From: Romanomermis culicivorax
Taxonomy: Eukaryota > Nematoda > Enoplea > Mermithida > Mermithidae
Assembly (NCBI GenBank): GCA_963922205.1
Contig: CAWUHX010000005.1
Coordinates: 310,001-374,000 of the forward strand
Direction of reading: 5' to 3'
DNA: 64,000 bases
In this document: in pieces, positions 43,470-55,559 of the stretch
Layout: every line of letters begins with the position of its first letter
Numbering within the stretch: the first letter of the stretch is position 1
Notes under the pieces: model-generated
Databases searched by the model: none
What the model saw: the letters and a program-made list of their open reading frames with translations, nothing else
Told to the model about the DNA's origin: nothing
Program-made: the position numbers and the translations under genes

Positions 43470-45118
43470 ACCAATTTATGCCAATGTCGTCAGCCCTCCG
43501 TGTTGGTTTGATCTTTGTTAACGATGAAACACTTTCCTGTTTCCAACAATGGAAACATAGTAGCGTTGCCAACGACAATAAGCAAGCATCGAGCACGGCT
43601 GATTGCGACGTTTAAACGTTTAAAGTTTTCCAAGAATCTGATGGTCAGATATTGATTTGATCGCACGATGTCATAGATGACAATGTCGGATTCTTGTCCC
43701 GGTGAAAAACCCTAAAGTAATGTATTGTGATTTAAGTACTAATCATAATTTACCACCTGAAACCCATCTACTGTTCCAATTCAAACATTACGTAGATCTT
43801 CAACAAATAATTCGCTACGTGAGTAGCTGTGATTCAGCAAATATGTGCCATTTAGAATGGCTTTGCATGCTTCCTCTACTTTTGCTAGTAGTTGTTTAAC
43901 TTGTGCACTGTACGAGGTAATAATAACTATGTCCTCGCAGCGCATTTTGTATTGTCCAATTAAGGAAGCTGCCAGATTGATACAAGCAATTGCTTCACCT
44001 ATATTTTGCAGAGATCTTGAATTATTGTCGGCGGATTCTTCTTTCGCTATATGAATCCAAGCTATGGGATGGCCAGTCATCATTGTCGGAAATGATTTTG
44101 GAAGTTTCAGGATGCTTTGTTCTATAAGCACAAATGTTGAAACAATAAAATTTACTAGCACTCAAATCATTTTAAACAATGTCCCTATACTGAGTCACAT
44201 TGTTACCTTTCCTCCTACAATTATCTACCCGATTGTCGTACGTCAAACTACTGACTATGCTTCCAATTGTCGGGTGCATTCCATATTGTTGGTTCAATAA
44301 GATGTACGGCACATTCATGTTGAATAACGGCTCAAACAGAGTATGACTGAATCCTTTTCGTTCTGCTTCTTTGGAAGTCACACACGGCCCTAATTGGCAA
44401 GGATCGCCTAAAAGGGTGACCTGAAAGACTGAAAATGAAAGGAAAACATAGTACTTGGTAGGAAAATATTTAACGGTTCATTACTCTTCCACTTATGTGA
44501 AGTCTTGTAACCGGAATCAAGGTGGTTGGTTCAGTATCCTGGGCTGCTTTGTCGATCAATACCAGTTTGAAAAAGCACGGTTTTAAGCGGGCATCGGCTG
44601 CTCCATTGCAAGTCCTAAGGATTATACGATATGTGCACCTGAGTCGCTGTTTTTCGTATTTGAATAGGCACGCATCTGCCTTCATCTTTCGTCGGTGGTG
44701 TCTGATGTCAAACACCATACTTCATTTCGATGCATTGCCTCCAGTTTGGTTTGCTGATGTTAAAAAGAGAGAAACCAGTACAATGTTAAACAGACAGAAG
44801 CAAATTATGTATAATAAAGTTTAGAAAGGTTTACCAAAATGCCAAATTTTCCCCCTTCATTGCTACGGCTCCCATTGTGTAGGGTCGAATATCATCATCC
44901 GGCTGGTAGTACTTAGCTCGGCTGGTAAGGCGCACGATGTTATTTTGAACACGTTCTTTTTCATTGCAAGCATTTTCAACACTTTTCAAAAGTGCTCATA
45001 TATTGTCTACGGCAGTGTTTGAAGGCGCCCTTATCAAAATTTTTTGTCCCTGATCAAGTGCAAATGCTCGTCTGATAATACAACTAGCTGTTGATGTTTT
45101 TCCCGTTCCAGGCGGGCC
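43470..45118 (-). pseudogene. UPF1-like superfamily 1 helicase core (decayed)
   Basis: ATP-dependent RNA/DNA helicase of the AAA_11/AAA_12 type. Exons in order: 45118-44835 with motif I, GPPGTGKTSTASCI (donor ACAG|GTAATA before it), and Ia, RAPSNTAVDNI; 44753-44512 with motif II, LVLIDKAAQDTEP; 44420 to about 44233 with LLGDPCQLGP and NQQYGMHPTIGS (motifs III/IV); 44121-43757 with CEDIVIITSYSAQV; 43711 to about 43470 with GQESDIVIYD and RLNVAISRAR (motifs V/VI). Introns are short and canonical (about 46-90 nt). Stops at 44998 (TGA) and 43783 (TGA), a frame shift near 44690 and the Walker B Glu changed to Lys (DKAAQ for DEAAQ) indicate a dead gene. Confidence 0.8.
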
Positions 45119-45170
45119 CTGGACAAACAAGTTAAGCGATTAAAAGATCCCAATATCTTAATATTATTAC

Positions 45171-46748
45171 CTGTATTATCAAAATAAAATTCATTTCTGA
45201 AAGGCGAACGGCATCTTTTTGAGACCTGTTCAGACGGCAAGAGTCAAACAGGTCGTTGCGTTTTGCGCCAATATCGTAACATCGACAAGTAGCTGTTGGA
45301 TCACGATATTCTCTACGAATCTACAGATCCCAAATTGGTTCGCTAATCTGTGGTGCCGTTTCATTGAGAGGTCCGAGCGGCATTTCGGAAGTTTTGCCAA
45401 TGTACAAATTGCCATGTCTCTTTTTGTTTTAACTTTAACCGCCACATTGCAGTGTTGGAGTCCACCATGCTCAAGTGCTTTATGGTGTTGAGGCAGTTTA
45501 GTGTTCTAAATAAACGATGATGCTTAAAAAAATAAACAAAAAATAAACATGAATCTTTATACACATATACCTTTGCATCGCCGTATCATCTCCTTTCCAA
45601 AGGATGTTGCACATTTTGGGGCCCGGTTGGGGACTTAATTTGACAAATTTTCCCAGGGCATTGGCGGCATTTTGGTCCCATTCCAGGTCTTCATCTGTGT
45701 CATCTTGATCTTCAGCATCAGTATCAAAGGGTGCTTGTTTCGATGCCATCCACTTCTGCAACTTGTTTATGCGAAACTTGAGGATGTCGACGTATAAATT
45801 GGCGCTTTTGTCTAGAAACAATTGCAAGTAATAAATTTTATTAAAAGTTATTCTGCTCAATTACTCACTATCGGGTACATTGAGTAGTGTTGTGTCGCAA
45901 TACGCATCAGTTTCGTACCACTTGCCATCACCTCCAAGCTCCAAAATCGTCAATTGAATCTTTTGATTCGGACGAACGACTAAAGATATATGTTGGATAT
46001 GAAATGCAATTAGGTCAAAATAACATATCAACTCACAATTGGGTAGCTGTCCAGTGAAGTTCAATTTTCCTGTGGCGTATGAAGGCGGATATAGCAAGTA
46101 CTTAATTGACTGAAAGTGTTTGCTGAACGCCAACAACATTTTATCGGTATCGTCCGCTTGTTGATTTATCCAGTGCAAAGAAGTATCCTAGTATTCATTC
46201 GGCGAATGATACCTAAAAGCATTTTTAAATAATTTACAACAACAATGGGGTTTTTTGCGGAAAAAATTATATGGAACTCTAGACAGACAAGATGTGTTTT
46301 GGTGGACTTAAAAAAGTCAAATTCTCAAAATTTTCTGGCGCTTCTGGGCAGATTAGGGAACAAATTACACTTCATCAGTCTGATTTCAATTTATTTCCCA
46401 ACGGTATGCATCTGTAGCCGCATAATAAGCATTTTTAAAAATTTGGGAAATTTTTGGAAAATGAAGAAAAGGAGTTTAGGTCTGGTTCTCACGTGGAAAA
46501 AAATAATGGAGGACTTATGCAGCTTTCTGACAGGGTTTTTCACTTTCGTTTGATTCAACTGTCCGATCCACAAAAGCGACAAATCCAGTTTCATAATCAA
46601 AACTGCATTTCACATTATTATGGTCATACGACGAACAATTGGGCGCGCTTTCTTTTATTGGTTCTTGGGGTTCATAGAATTGTTCATAGTGTACTTCTAC
46701 CGGGTCTAATTCATCGAACTCATCCTCAACTTCGGCGTTGATCAGAGG
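45171..46748 (-). pseudogene. Helicase gene, N-terminal exons
   Basis: Exons on the minus strand: 46748-46515 (acidic, VEDEFDELDPVEVHYEQF); about 46190-46037 (FSKHFQSIKYLLYPPSYATG, donor GTGAGT); 45979-45869 (VVRPNQKIQLTILELGG); 45811-45571 (KLQKWMASKQAPFDTD and an acidic run, donor AAAG|GTATAT); 45505-45171, which needs frame changes and has a TAG near 45323 but ends in the helicase pre-motif I block LNRSQKDAVRLSEMNFILI. Introns are 57-65 nt with GT...AG. The first exon has a stop 233 nt in, so its link to the next exon is uncertain. The N-terminal domain family is not recognised. Confidence 0.55.
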
Positions 46749-48227
46749 CTACAAATAATTATACAATTTAGAATTATTATAAATGTGTGATATTGAAAGA
46801 CAACTTGTTTCAAACAGGGCAGGCTCATCAATATGTGAGTGTGAATGCGACATAGTTGTCGAGAAAAAGAAAACACAAATGCTTGTTCAACAATAAATAA
46901 ATTAAATGAGGCCTCACGTTTATCGTTGTAAACATGAGTAGCTGTACAACAAGTTGCACAGAACAGTAATTCGCTTCTCCGAGAATCAACGAAAGAAATA
47001 AATCGTAAAGCTTGGTTGTAAACGTGACTACGTGAGTAGCTGTGTAACACGTTTTCACAACGTAGTCTAAAAAAATTATGTAAATCCCCTTATCCCCCCG
47101 TCATAATTAATGGTTACCTATTGTTCTGACAGTTGCGATAAGCTATGACACTAGCTCTCGGCTTCCCCTTTTGCACAAGCGAAGGGAAGATGATGGGCTG
47201 GGCAGGTGGCGTGAGACGGTGTTTTTAAAAAACTTTTTGCGAGTAAATCGATATACAGTAAACTATTCATCCTATTCTTTAATTTTCAGGAATCGGATAC
47301 AACTTGTTTGTCATAACATAAAATGCATATGATAGTTTTATGCACTTTCGTGTTACCATGAACCAACAATGAAAAGTTTTAGTCACTCATAATGAATGTC
47401 GGTAAAATATTTCAAAACCGAGCAGTATTTTACTACTCAACTCCTCCATTTGTCACTATTGCAAATTTAATTGCAACAGTGCCCAGCCGTGGGGACGTGG
47501 ACCCTGAGGTTACGCACAGCCATGTGCAAAACTTAAAGAACTTAAAAAAACTGTGCAAAACATCAAACAAATATATAAAGAAAAATGTACACAACCATGA
47601 CTAGAAAACATAGATGGATAGAGACAGAATTAGGAAATTAAAGAATTTTTTTGGGGTTCTTTAATTTTAATTTTTTTTTTTTTTTTTTTTCGGTTTTAAG
47701 TTTTTTTTTTATGAATGTGCGTAATATAAACCTAACAAAATTAAAAAAAGCAATAAACAAAACATTAACAAATTGGGAAAAAAGTAAAACTTAATTTGAC
47801 AAAAATTAACATAAAACAAAACATAAACATAAAGAAATAAAATAAATGTTAACAAAACTTAAAATTGAAATTAACGTGCACAAATTAAAACATTTTAACA
47901 TTACATATATACAAAGCGTGGTTTCTTCCAAAACAAGTGTTAATCTTACATGTGTCGATAAATTGAAATTATTAAAACATTCTATTTTCTATGTTACGTT
48001 TCAAATTATAAAATTATTCACTTATGTTTTGGGTTAAATTTGTACAACAGCAGTAAGCTTTTGAGCATAATAACCTAAGTGGCATTTGGGAAAAACCACA
48101 TCGAATACATAGTGACTAGAAGTAAACAATGAACACATGCACACACAATCACAATAAAATGAAAAACTCACAGTACTTACGGAACACACTAACAAACATT
48201 ACTCTTCATTAAAATTAAAAATTTAAA
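46749..48227. other. Intergenic, AT-rich, no gene recognised
   Basis: Contains T-rich tracts (about 24 consecutive T near 47665-47690) and A-rich sequence to 48000. A less AT-rich island lies at 47090-47220. The plus frame 47392-47604 and minus frame 47050-46742 show no family. It may hold the 5' region of the helicase gene and the 3' region of the small gene at 48228. Confidence 0.5.
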
Positions 48228-49055
48228 CTAGTATTGAAGGAGGACCTACGCGGGAAAGGAACCCAACCATTGGAATTCCACCAACATACTCTGTTATATA
48301 AACTTACCCAAATTCGCCAGCAAACTCGGCGTGCTCCTCGAATTTGGCCAATGTTTATGTCCGCATCAACATCCATGTTTTCGAATATAGGTGGCGGATC
48401 TTCTATTTCGGCAAAGCCTTGGCGGATTCCATTCATAATTACATCGTTGAACTGATCAACATTAACATGATTAAGTTCATTAATCATTAGATTATCTGGA
48501 TTTTCTTCAAGGCGTGGAGTATTTGCACCACGTCTCATGTTCCGACGCCTAACCCCGATTTGTCTATCGTTGCGTCGCGGATGTTGTTGTCCTCGTCGCG
48601 CTGCACATTCATTGGAAAACAAATTAACGTAGAGTGCAGACATACATTAACTTTCAATGCATCTGCATTATACATCATAATTATCTTTCTGTTTACATAA
48701 TTATCTTTCTTTTTAACATTTTAATCAAATGATTATGATTAAAACGCGGAATCTATTTACTTCTTCGGGGTGCTCTTATCAGAATCAATGGCAAATCATC
48801 ATCGTCAATTTCGGGAATCGGATTAGCCATATCAACAACACGATCTCCATTGCCATTGAGTAGCTGTTCTTCTTGCGGGGGTGTATATTGGCGTTGGTGA
48901 ATTTCCGGAATCGGATTAGCCATATCAAGGACACGATCTTCATTGCCGTTGAGTAGCTGTCTGGCCGATCTACGCAAACGACGTGGATGACGCCGGGCAT
49001 TGTCCACTCTTCTTCGATGTCTTCCAATGCTTATTGATACATGAATGCGAGGCAT
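48228..49055 (-). CDS. Predicted three-exon gene, Arg-rich protein of ~200 residues
   Basis: Exon 1 49055-48761 from ATG (MPRIHVSISIGRHRRRVDNA), donor GAAGAA|GTAAAT; exon 2 48600-48308 after the acceptor GAATGTGCAG, donor TTTGG|GTAAGT; exon 3 48245-48228 after CCCGCGTAG, ending TAG. Phases join without stops and introns are about 160 and 62 nt. Exon 1 holds a 93-bp tandem duplication encoding two copies of DMANPIPEI, each following a QLLNGN block. Both exons begin Arg-rich (RRHPRRLRRSAR; RRNDRQIGVRRRNMRR) and turn acidic. There is no known domain. It might be a nucleic-acid-binding or disordered protein. It is the only multi-exon model here without an internal stop. Confidence 0.45.
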
Positions 49056-49329
49056 TTCGAGTGAAAAAATGTTTGCTGAGTAATTCCTCTTTCGAGCAAG
49101 AATGATACACTATTCTATTAAGGTGCATCTTAGGGGCAAAGTCCATGTTTGTGCATAAAGGCAAACATTCATTTCCTACTGTAATGTTTACTGGTCACTC
49201 ATTCCATGTGGACAATGGACAGGAAGCAAAAATTGATTATGTGTTGCGCAATAAGGAATGTTATGAATCTTGGGTTGGATTGATAGGTTATGTATAGAAT
49301 TGTACATAGGAAAACAGATTATGAAAACA

Positions 49330-49545
49330 GGCCGATTCCATTAATAATTACATAGTTGAACTGATCAACATTAACATGATTAGGTTCATTGATCAGTAGA
49401 TCAACCAGATTTTCTTGGCGGTGTGGAAGATTCACACCAGGCCGCACGTTCCGACGTCTAACCCCAATTTGTCTATTGTTGCACCACCAACATTGTTGTC
49501 CTCATCGCGCTGCACATTCATTGGAAAAAAATTAACGTAGAGTGT
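49330..49545 (-). pseudogene. Duplicated relic of exon 2 of the three-exon gene
   Basis: Shares most of 48425-48615, including the acceptor region (GCACATTCATTGGAAAA on the plus strand) and the AACTGATCAACATTAACATG block. Substitutions and short indels break the frame. It sits upstream of the gene and directly before block C copy 4, so it was perhaps duplicated together with that junction. Confidence 0.65.
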
Positions 49546-49594
49546 AGACATACATTAAGTTTCAATGTATCTACTTTATACAGCATACAAAAAA

Positions 49595-51310
49595 ACCTTG
49601 ATCATCTTTGTTTGAGGCGAATTGTCTTACTTTGTAGCCTTGATTTGTGAAGAATTCTAAAGCCTCCATCTTCTTCATTGTTAACATCTTCAATTTTAAC
49701 TTGATCATCTGCTTTTCAGCATCAATTTTCCACTGTATTTTGCAGTCCATCTACGCATTCAGTTCTCTTATGATCGTCAAGTTCAAATTTTCGAACTTGA
49801 TCATCTTTACTTGATCACTCCTTTTTATTCTAGCTTCATATCATGAATAATTTTGAAATTCACCTAAAAATGGAAGACCATAATTTTATTTTTTCACAAG
49901 TTGACTCAATAATCCAACTCTAAAATGATATTAAGGTCCCAAATTTGAACTTGATCATATTTACTTGATCACTGATTTTTACTGTAGCTTCATACTGTGC
50001 AGGAATTGGAAACCTTACTATTGGTGCAAATAGTTTCACTTCAGCTCACAAAATTTTTTTTCAGACCATGAGATTCTAAATTACAGTTAACTCAACTGCA
50101 GTTGAATACATGTTAAAACTAACTATTTTGAGGATTTATGAGCAGAACAGCAATTGTAGGTGCAAATTTAAAAAAAAATCTTAACTAAATGCAAGTGTCC
50201 CACACAACCCAAATAGGCAAAAAGTAAAATCAACATGCATAGGGAAGTGCCAGAAGCACCTTAATTTGTCATTTTATAGCATTTCGAATATCATGGATTC
50301 AAAAAAATTTTAGGTGCAGCACCTAAAAATCTGGTTTCTAATCCTAACATACTAAAATACAATGAAATATATGCAAAACACAAAACCATGGCTTGGAGCC
50401 ATGACATGCAGCACACAACCACACAAGTAGAAAATTACAATGATAAAACATCTAATGAAGGATAACCAAAAACTTCTCCTAAAATTGACTTTCTCTTCTA
50501 TGTGGATTTTATGGTCAGATAAGGAAATTTGAATAGAACTTATGACAAAAAGTCTAAAGACCAAAATTGGGGAAAAATAACAGGAAATGGAAGGCGTGGG
50601 AAATTACTCATATTAATGTACAGTAAGAAATAGTGGGGTAAAGATGGAGGTCCATCCTTCTGTGGTATGAACAATAACGTTATAGTATACAAGTATAGAT
50701 TTATCATTCAAGTTCAGCTTTATTTCTTTCAAGATTCAATAGTGGTACAATTGATGGTCATTTTCAAAGTGAGACTTGAGTGGTACAGCTGGATGATCCT
50801 CATGCCTATGAATAGAAGAATAAAAATCATTGTGATTTTTTCATTGAATTTAACTACCAGACCAAACTAGCCCTCAAAAATTCGCTTCTGAGATGCATCC
50901 TGGATGCGTCCAGGTCACATCCAGAATGTGCCTTTTTCGGTAGCACAAAGAAAAGTTGCATCTTTCTTATTGACATTCGTGCAATAACCAGCAATCGTGC
51001 TTTTTGTGTAGTGGATATTAGGAATGGGATGAAACCTGGATTCAGATTTGGATTCAGCTGGATTCAATCTTTTTTTCTGGATTCGAATTCAGATTCGATT
51101 TCACTGATTTTCCAGATTCGGATTCCATAGTACGGCTCAAAATTTTAAACCAAATCCGAATATATTCTATAATTTGGGGTATGTTGGAAAAAATGACATG
51201 GAATGCAAAATTCTTGCACAATGCCAAAAGTTTCTCGAGTGAAAAGCTTTTCAAAACTGAAAAAATTTCAGAAAATGCCAAAAAATGGGTGCTTTCGTAA
51301 AACTGCAAAA
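49595..51310. repeat. Block C, copy 4 (left-truncated)
   Basis: Begins abruptly at CCTTGATCATCTTTGTTTGA, which corresponds to about 20815 in copy 1 and 26200 in copy 2, and runs collinearly to the right end. It is closer in several indels to copy 3 (for example GATTTATGAGCAGAAC). No coding sequence recognised. Confidence 0.85.
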
Positions 51311-51451
51311 AACATAAGACTATATGTTCGCTCCAACAATAAACATAAAAAATATATGCACAAAGTTTCAAGAATTTAAATTGTCTATGAATGGCTTAGG
51401 GTGGTGAATATGCTTAGGCTTAGAGTTAGGCTTGTGTAAATCATGAATATA

Positions 51452-51880
51452 ATTTTGATTCTGATTCTCTAATTCTGATTCTGATTCTCTAATTCTAATT
51501 CTGATTCTCTAAATCTGATTCTGATTCTCTAATTCTGATTCTGATTCTCCAATTCTAATTCTGATTCTCTAATTCTGATTCTGATTCTCTAATTCTGATT
51601 CTGATTCTCTAATTCTGATTCTGATTCTCTAATTCTGATTCTGATTCTCTAATTCTGATTCTGATTCTCTAATTCTGATTCTGATTCTGATTCTCTGATT
51701 CTGATTCTGATTCTCTAATTCTGATTCTGATTCTCTATATCTGATTCTGATTCTCTAATTCTGATTCTCTAATTCTGATTCTCTAATTCTGACTCTGATT
51801 CTCTAATTCTGATTCTGATTCTCTAATTCTGATCCTGATTCTCTAATTCTGATTCCGACTCTCTGATTCTGAATTTCTCA
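51452..51880. repeat. Expanded GATTCT minisatellite
   Basis: About 430 bp of roughly twenty units of the 20-bp type CTAATTCTGATTCTGATTCT with 6-bp gains and losses. The same locus in block C copy 2 (28058-28160) has about four units and identical flanks (CATTCTAACACTTGTGTTGA). Simple length polymorphism of a repeat unit. Confidence 0.9.
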
Positions 51881-52133
51881 TTCTAACACTTGTGTTGAGA
51901 TTCTTCAAATTGGACAACAACAAATTATCACATTTTTTTAATCTTATCTGCTGCTTTTTCAATCTTAGGTTTACCATAAATTTATGTCACTTGTTTTGAC
52001 GAATCCACGAGACTACCCTCAATTTATCATCTTTTTTTCTTGTCCAAAATCTATCAATTCTTTTCATTATACAAACATTCTTCTTTCTCAATTATATTCT
52101 AAGCCAATTTAGTAAGACCGCAGTAACCCAAAA

Positions 52134-53391
52134 ATTACCATTTTCCAGCAAGGCACTTCCGGCGAAATTACTATTTTCCAGCAAGGCACTTCTGGTGAAC
52201 GTCTAGTCGAAAACAGTATGTACACTGTCTGGTTTTTTCTGCTGGCTGCTGAAACCGCCACTGCTACTGAAGTGAATACCGCCTTGCCAAATCAAAAGGC
52301 GACTGGACCCGTTTTGCTGTGGGAGCAAACTCCATGCCCTGGCGAAATTTACTTGGGGCAAAGCAACAATTTCCCGGCATCCAGGCAAGCAGCTAGTTGC
52401 TTCAGCTTATATAACATCTTGCATATATTAACGGACAAAAACGCTTGACGTCACATGGGCTTTACCGTTTCTGCGTTGAACGCCCAATGGGTGGCTCCTA
52501 GTGATGCCGTTTTGGCAACCTTGGCTCGCTGTGTTGCTGGTAGATTGTTGGCATTAAAGCATGGATTGATTTCCCCGTTGTTTAGCACCCCTGCCCATCA
52601 TGTCTACTATAACAAAGCTATCGTGGACAATGCTGACCAAGTTCGTGGATACCTTAATGCGTGGGCTACTGTCCAAGGTGGTGAAATGAACAGGGTCATC
52701 CAAGCTCTAATTACTGGGATAAAATTCGTCGAACCTCATACCAACGACTATATAGTTATGTTGACTTTTGGCTTTAGAACAGGCGGTCATCATTTTACGA
52801 ACGATATGGAAGCAATGTATGATCCTTTGTGGGGGCGTGCTATACCACAAGCTAACAAAGAACACGTAGAATGGGGGTATTATTTCACTGTTGGATTACA
52901 CGATATAGTGCCAGATTTTTTGGATATCTACTGGCTCACTGCTGTTGCACGAGGACAAATTTCTAGAACCTTGGCCATGTGTGTGCACTGCGCTGCCGCA
53001 GGAATTGCCCTATGGAAAGCAACGAAAGTGGCTGCTGATGACCTGTTATCCTGTTTATCAACGCAAAATGCCAACTCACCAATCATTAACGCGATGAACG
53101 TGTAGAATAACATTTGTGCTCATTGGCTGATCCGGCCAATTGTTGGATGGGAAGCATAAACCATGCTTACTACATTGCTGCTGACTTGCAAGTCGATGAG
53201 TAGCTGTCGTTCCTGCTTTGATCCGTGGCGTTTATGCTGCTGTTTGCCCCAATGCATAGTATATGGGTAGTAAAGATGGTGCACGTGCTGCAAGCTGTGC
53301 TCCATTGATCGAAGGATTGACCAGCCGCTTCGTTAACATCGTCCCTGATGATGCAGCTATGGCTCGCGCGGCCTTTGGTTTGACAAATTGA
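52134..53391 (+). pseudogene. Unknown capsid-like gene, longest copy (~420 codons)
   Basis: The open frame from about 52116 contains a 30-bp in-frame duplication (ITIFQQGTSGE twice), then LAAETATATEVNTALPNQKA. After one TGA at 52446 it stays open for 216 codons to 53105 (GLISPLFSTPAHHVYYNKAI; YYFTVGLHDIVPDFLDIYWL; TLAMCVHCAAAGIALWKATK). Past a TAG and two frameshifts it continues with INHAYYIAADLQVDE and ends FVNIVPDDAAMARAAFGLTN at 53391. The G+C content is clearly above the surroundings. The alanine-rich helical character and length suggest a viral coat protein, possibly of a dsRNA virus, but no family is recognised. It lies in the same repeat context as 28441-29005. Confidence 0.55.
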
Positions 53392-54960
53392 AAACCGAAT
53401 ATGTTTTTGGGATACCATCTTTTTGTTGTTTCCTTTGACGATGATCCCTTGGTTTTGTTTGTGATTTTTTATCGTGTATTTTCGTTCGTATTCGCAATCT
53501 TTTCTGAAATTGTGCAATCATTCCCATTTTAAGTGGATAGCATAACTGTACTTTCCAAAATGTGCCATGTCCACACTTCAAAGAATCTTATCGTTGATTA
53601 ATCTCGTGATTGTTGCTCTAATAGCATTTTTATTAATTTATTGATATTAGAAAATGCCAGTCTAGTCCAATTGTAGGTACATTATCCGAGAAGCGGGCAA
53701 TAGTAGTGTTCTCTGCTATTGGGTTAGATTGGTAAATAAAAAAAAATTAATTAATGTTAACTAATCGCCAAAATGTTCATGTGAAATATGCAAATTTTCT
53801 TTAAATTATATTGCAATCTTTTGTGAGCTTTGGTCCACGATTTGTTCGAGTTTTTCGTCCAGGCTTATGGGAAACATCAGAGAATGGTGATGGAGCTATT
53901 GGTTGGAATGTCGGTTAATGATTGGCTGATTTAGGCGCCAAAGTTCTATTTTTTGATATAGACCAGCTGGATGGTTTTTTTGCATCACGACATTATAAGT
54001 TTTGAGAAATTTGCCTTTTTTTGAACTGATTCTTTTTGTGTTATCAACCAACTTAACTAAGAATAGAATTCAGAATATTGATTCCATTTTTAGTTATGAT
54101 TCTTGGGATTTATGTTCATTCTGAATTCAGCAGCAGAGTTAGATCAGATTCGGAATTTTAATCTCTGAGTTGAATTTTGATACCATTTCAATTTTGATAC
54201 CTGATTTCAATTTTATCTTAAATTCCAAATCTCATGTCCTTTTTGATTTATGTCAAATCTTGATTTTAAATTTCAAACCACATTTCTTCATCAAATTGAA
54301 GCTTTGTTAAATTAAATAAATTTCAATTCAATATTTATCTCAAATCTCGATTTAGATGTCAGATTTGGATTTTGATGACAGACCTCACGTTTTATTACTG
54401 CTCTAAATTTTGAGCTGAGATCTGAATCTTGATCCTTATTTAAATTTGTATCTTGATTCTAATTTGATCATTTTTATCAGAGGAGTCTGATCACATGATT
54501 GACACTGGTACTAACACACAATGCCGGACTACAAGAAATATATACATAAGACATTATTACAAAAAAAATTTACATAAAATAATGTACAAAGATGGCGAAA
54601 TATGTTCGAAGACGACAAAAATAGATTCAGAGATGATGAAAATACCTACAAAGATGACACTTGACGATGACAACAAATATACAGGAAATTCCTACTGCAT
54701 ATTGGCATCCACAGCCACTTGCACCAATTGGTTCATTGTGACCCTCTTTGCAGCATTCTGCTTGAGATTGTAGCAGCATTTTTGCAGCTACTGAACTGCT
54801 TTGAATCATAGGTGTTTGAAATCTAAATCTTTGGCAACTTGGTTTCGACCCTTCCTCCCCAATGGGCTTTCAATTTGCTGATGCAGTCTTTTGGCAAACA
54901 GGTGGTGCCAAGCAGATAATTGACTGTGAAAACGTTTGACTTTTTCAGTAGCTTGTCACT
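53392..54960. other. Intergenic, low-complexity AT-rich
   Basis: No gene recognised. From about 54110 to 54480 the sequence consists of drifting TTTTGATTTCAATTTT and ATTCTGAATT words, probably an old simple repeat. 54495-54773 is an open frame rich in Lys and Thr without a recognised domain. Confidence 0.5.
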
Positions 54961-54969
54961 GAAGAAAAC

Positions 54970-55480
54970 CTACAAAAGTAAATAAGAAAAATAGGACAAC
55001 TCTCAATGATGGATGATTACTTGGATGGCTTGGGAGGGGTGCCAGGTACTTCATGACACTCGATTTGAAGAATAGTTACTGGCAGGTTTCAATGGTATCA
55101 GACTCAAGAGGAAAAACTGCATTTATTACACATAGCAGCTTATGCCAATTCAGTCATGCCATTTGGGTTGAAAAATGCACCAGTGGTGTTTCAAAGATTG
55201 ATGGTGGGGGTGTTGCAGCCTTATGTGTGGAAAATTTGTCTTGTTTACATTGATGATATCATTGTTTTTGGAGAGACTTTGGACTAATGTCTAGAGAATC
55301 TACAAATCATTTTCCACTGCCTTCAAGCAGCAAATTTAACTTTGAAATTGAAAAAGAGACTTTTTGCTGAAACAATTAAGTTTTTTGGCCGCATTTTGAA
55401 CACAGAAGGCATTATGCCTGACCCAACAAAGATTAAGGCTGTAGCTGAATTTGACTTCTGCCATTACCAGAGCCCCTAAA
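54970..55480 (+). pseudogene. Ty3/gypsy reverse transcriptase relic
   Basis: Copies element RNA into DNA. Motif [14 protein letters not shown], at 55056-55094 carries the first catalytic Asp. After one frameshift come [14 protein letters not shown] and [16 protein letters not shown] (YIDD, about 55234-55280), then LKKRLFAETIKFFGRIL and MPDPTKIKAVAEF. The upstream flank reads RTTLNDG plus LGGARYF-like sequence, typical of the segment before motif A. Stops and frameshifts make it inactive. Confidence 0.85.
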
Positions 55481-55559
55481 ACGATTCATTGACATAGTCC
55501 AAAGGAGCAAAAGATTTATCGGAAGACTCATGCAAATGGCCAATGGCCTATATATACTT

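Noticed and set aside
51452-51880. CRISPR-like regular array
   Set aside because: Units are contiguous without unique spacers; it is a minisatellite in eukaryotic DNA.
43815-53208. Ten-base word GAGTAGCTGT occurring several times between 43.8 and 53.2 kb
   Set aside because: Some cases are explained by the 93-bp duplication and by coding sequence. The rest have unrelated flanks, so a shared function cannot be supported.
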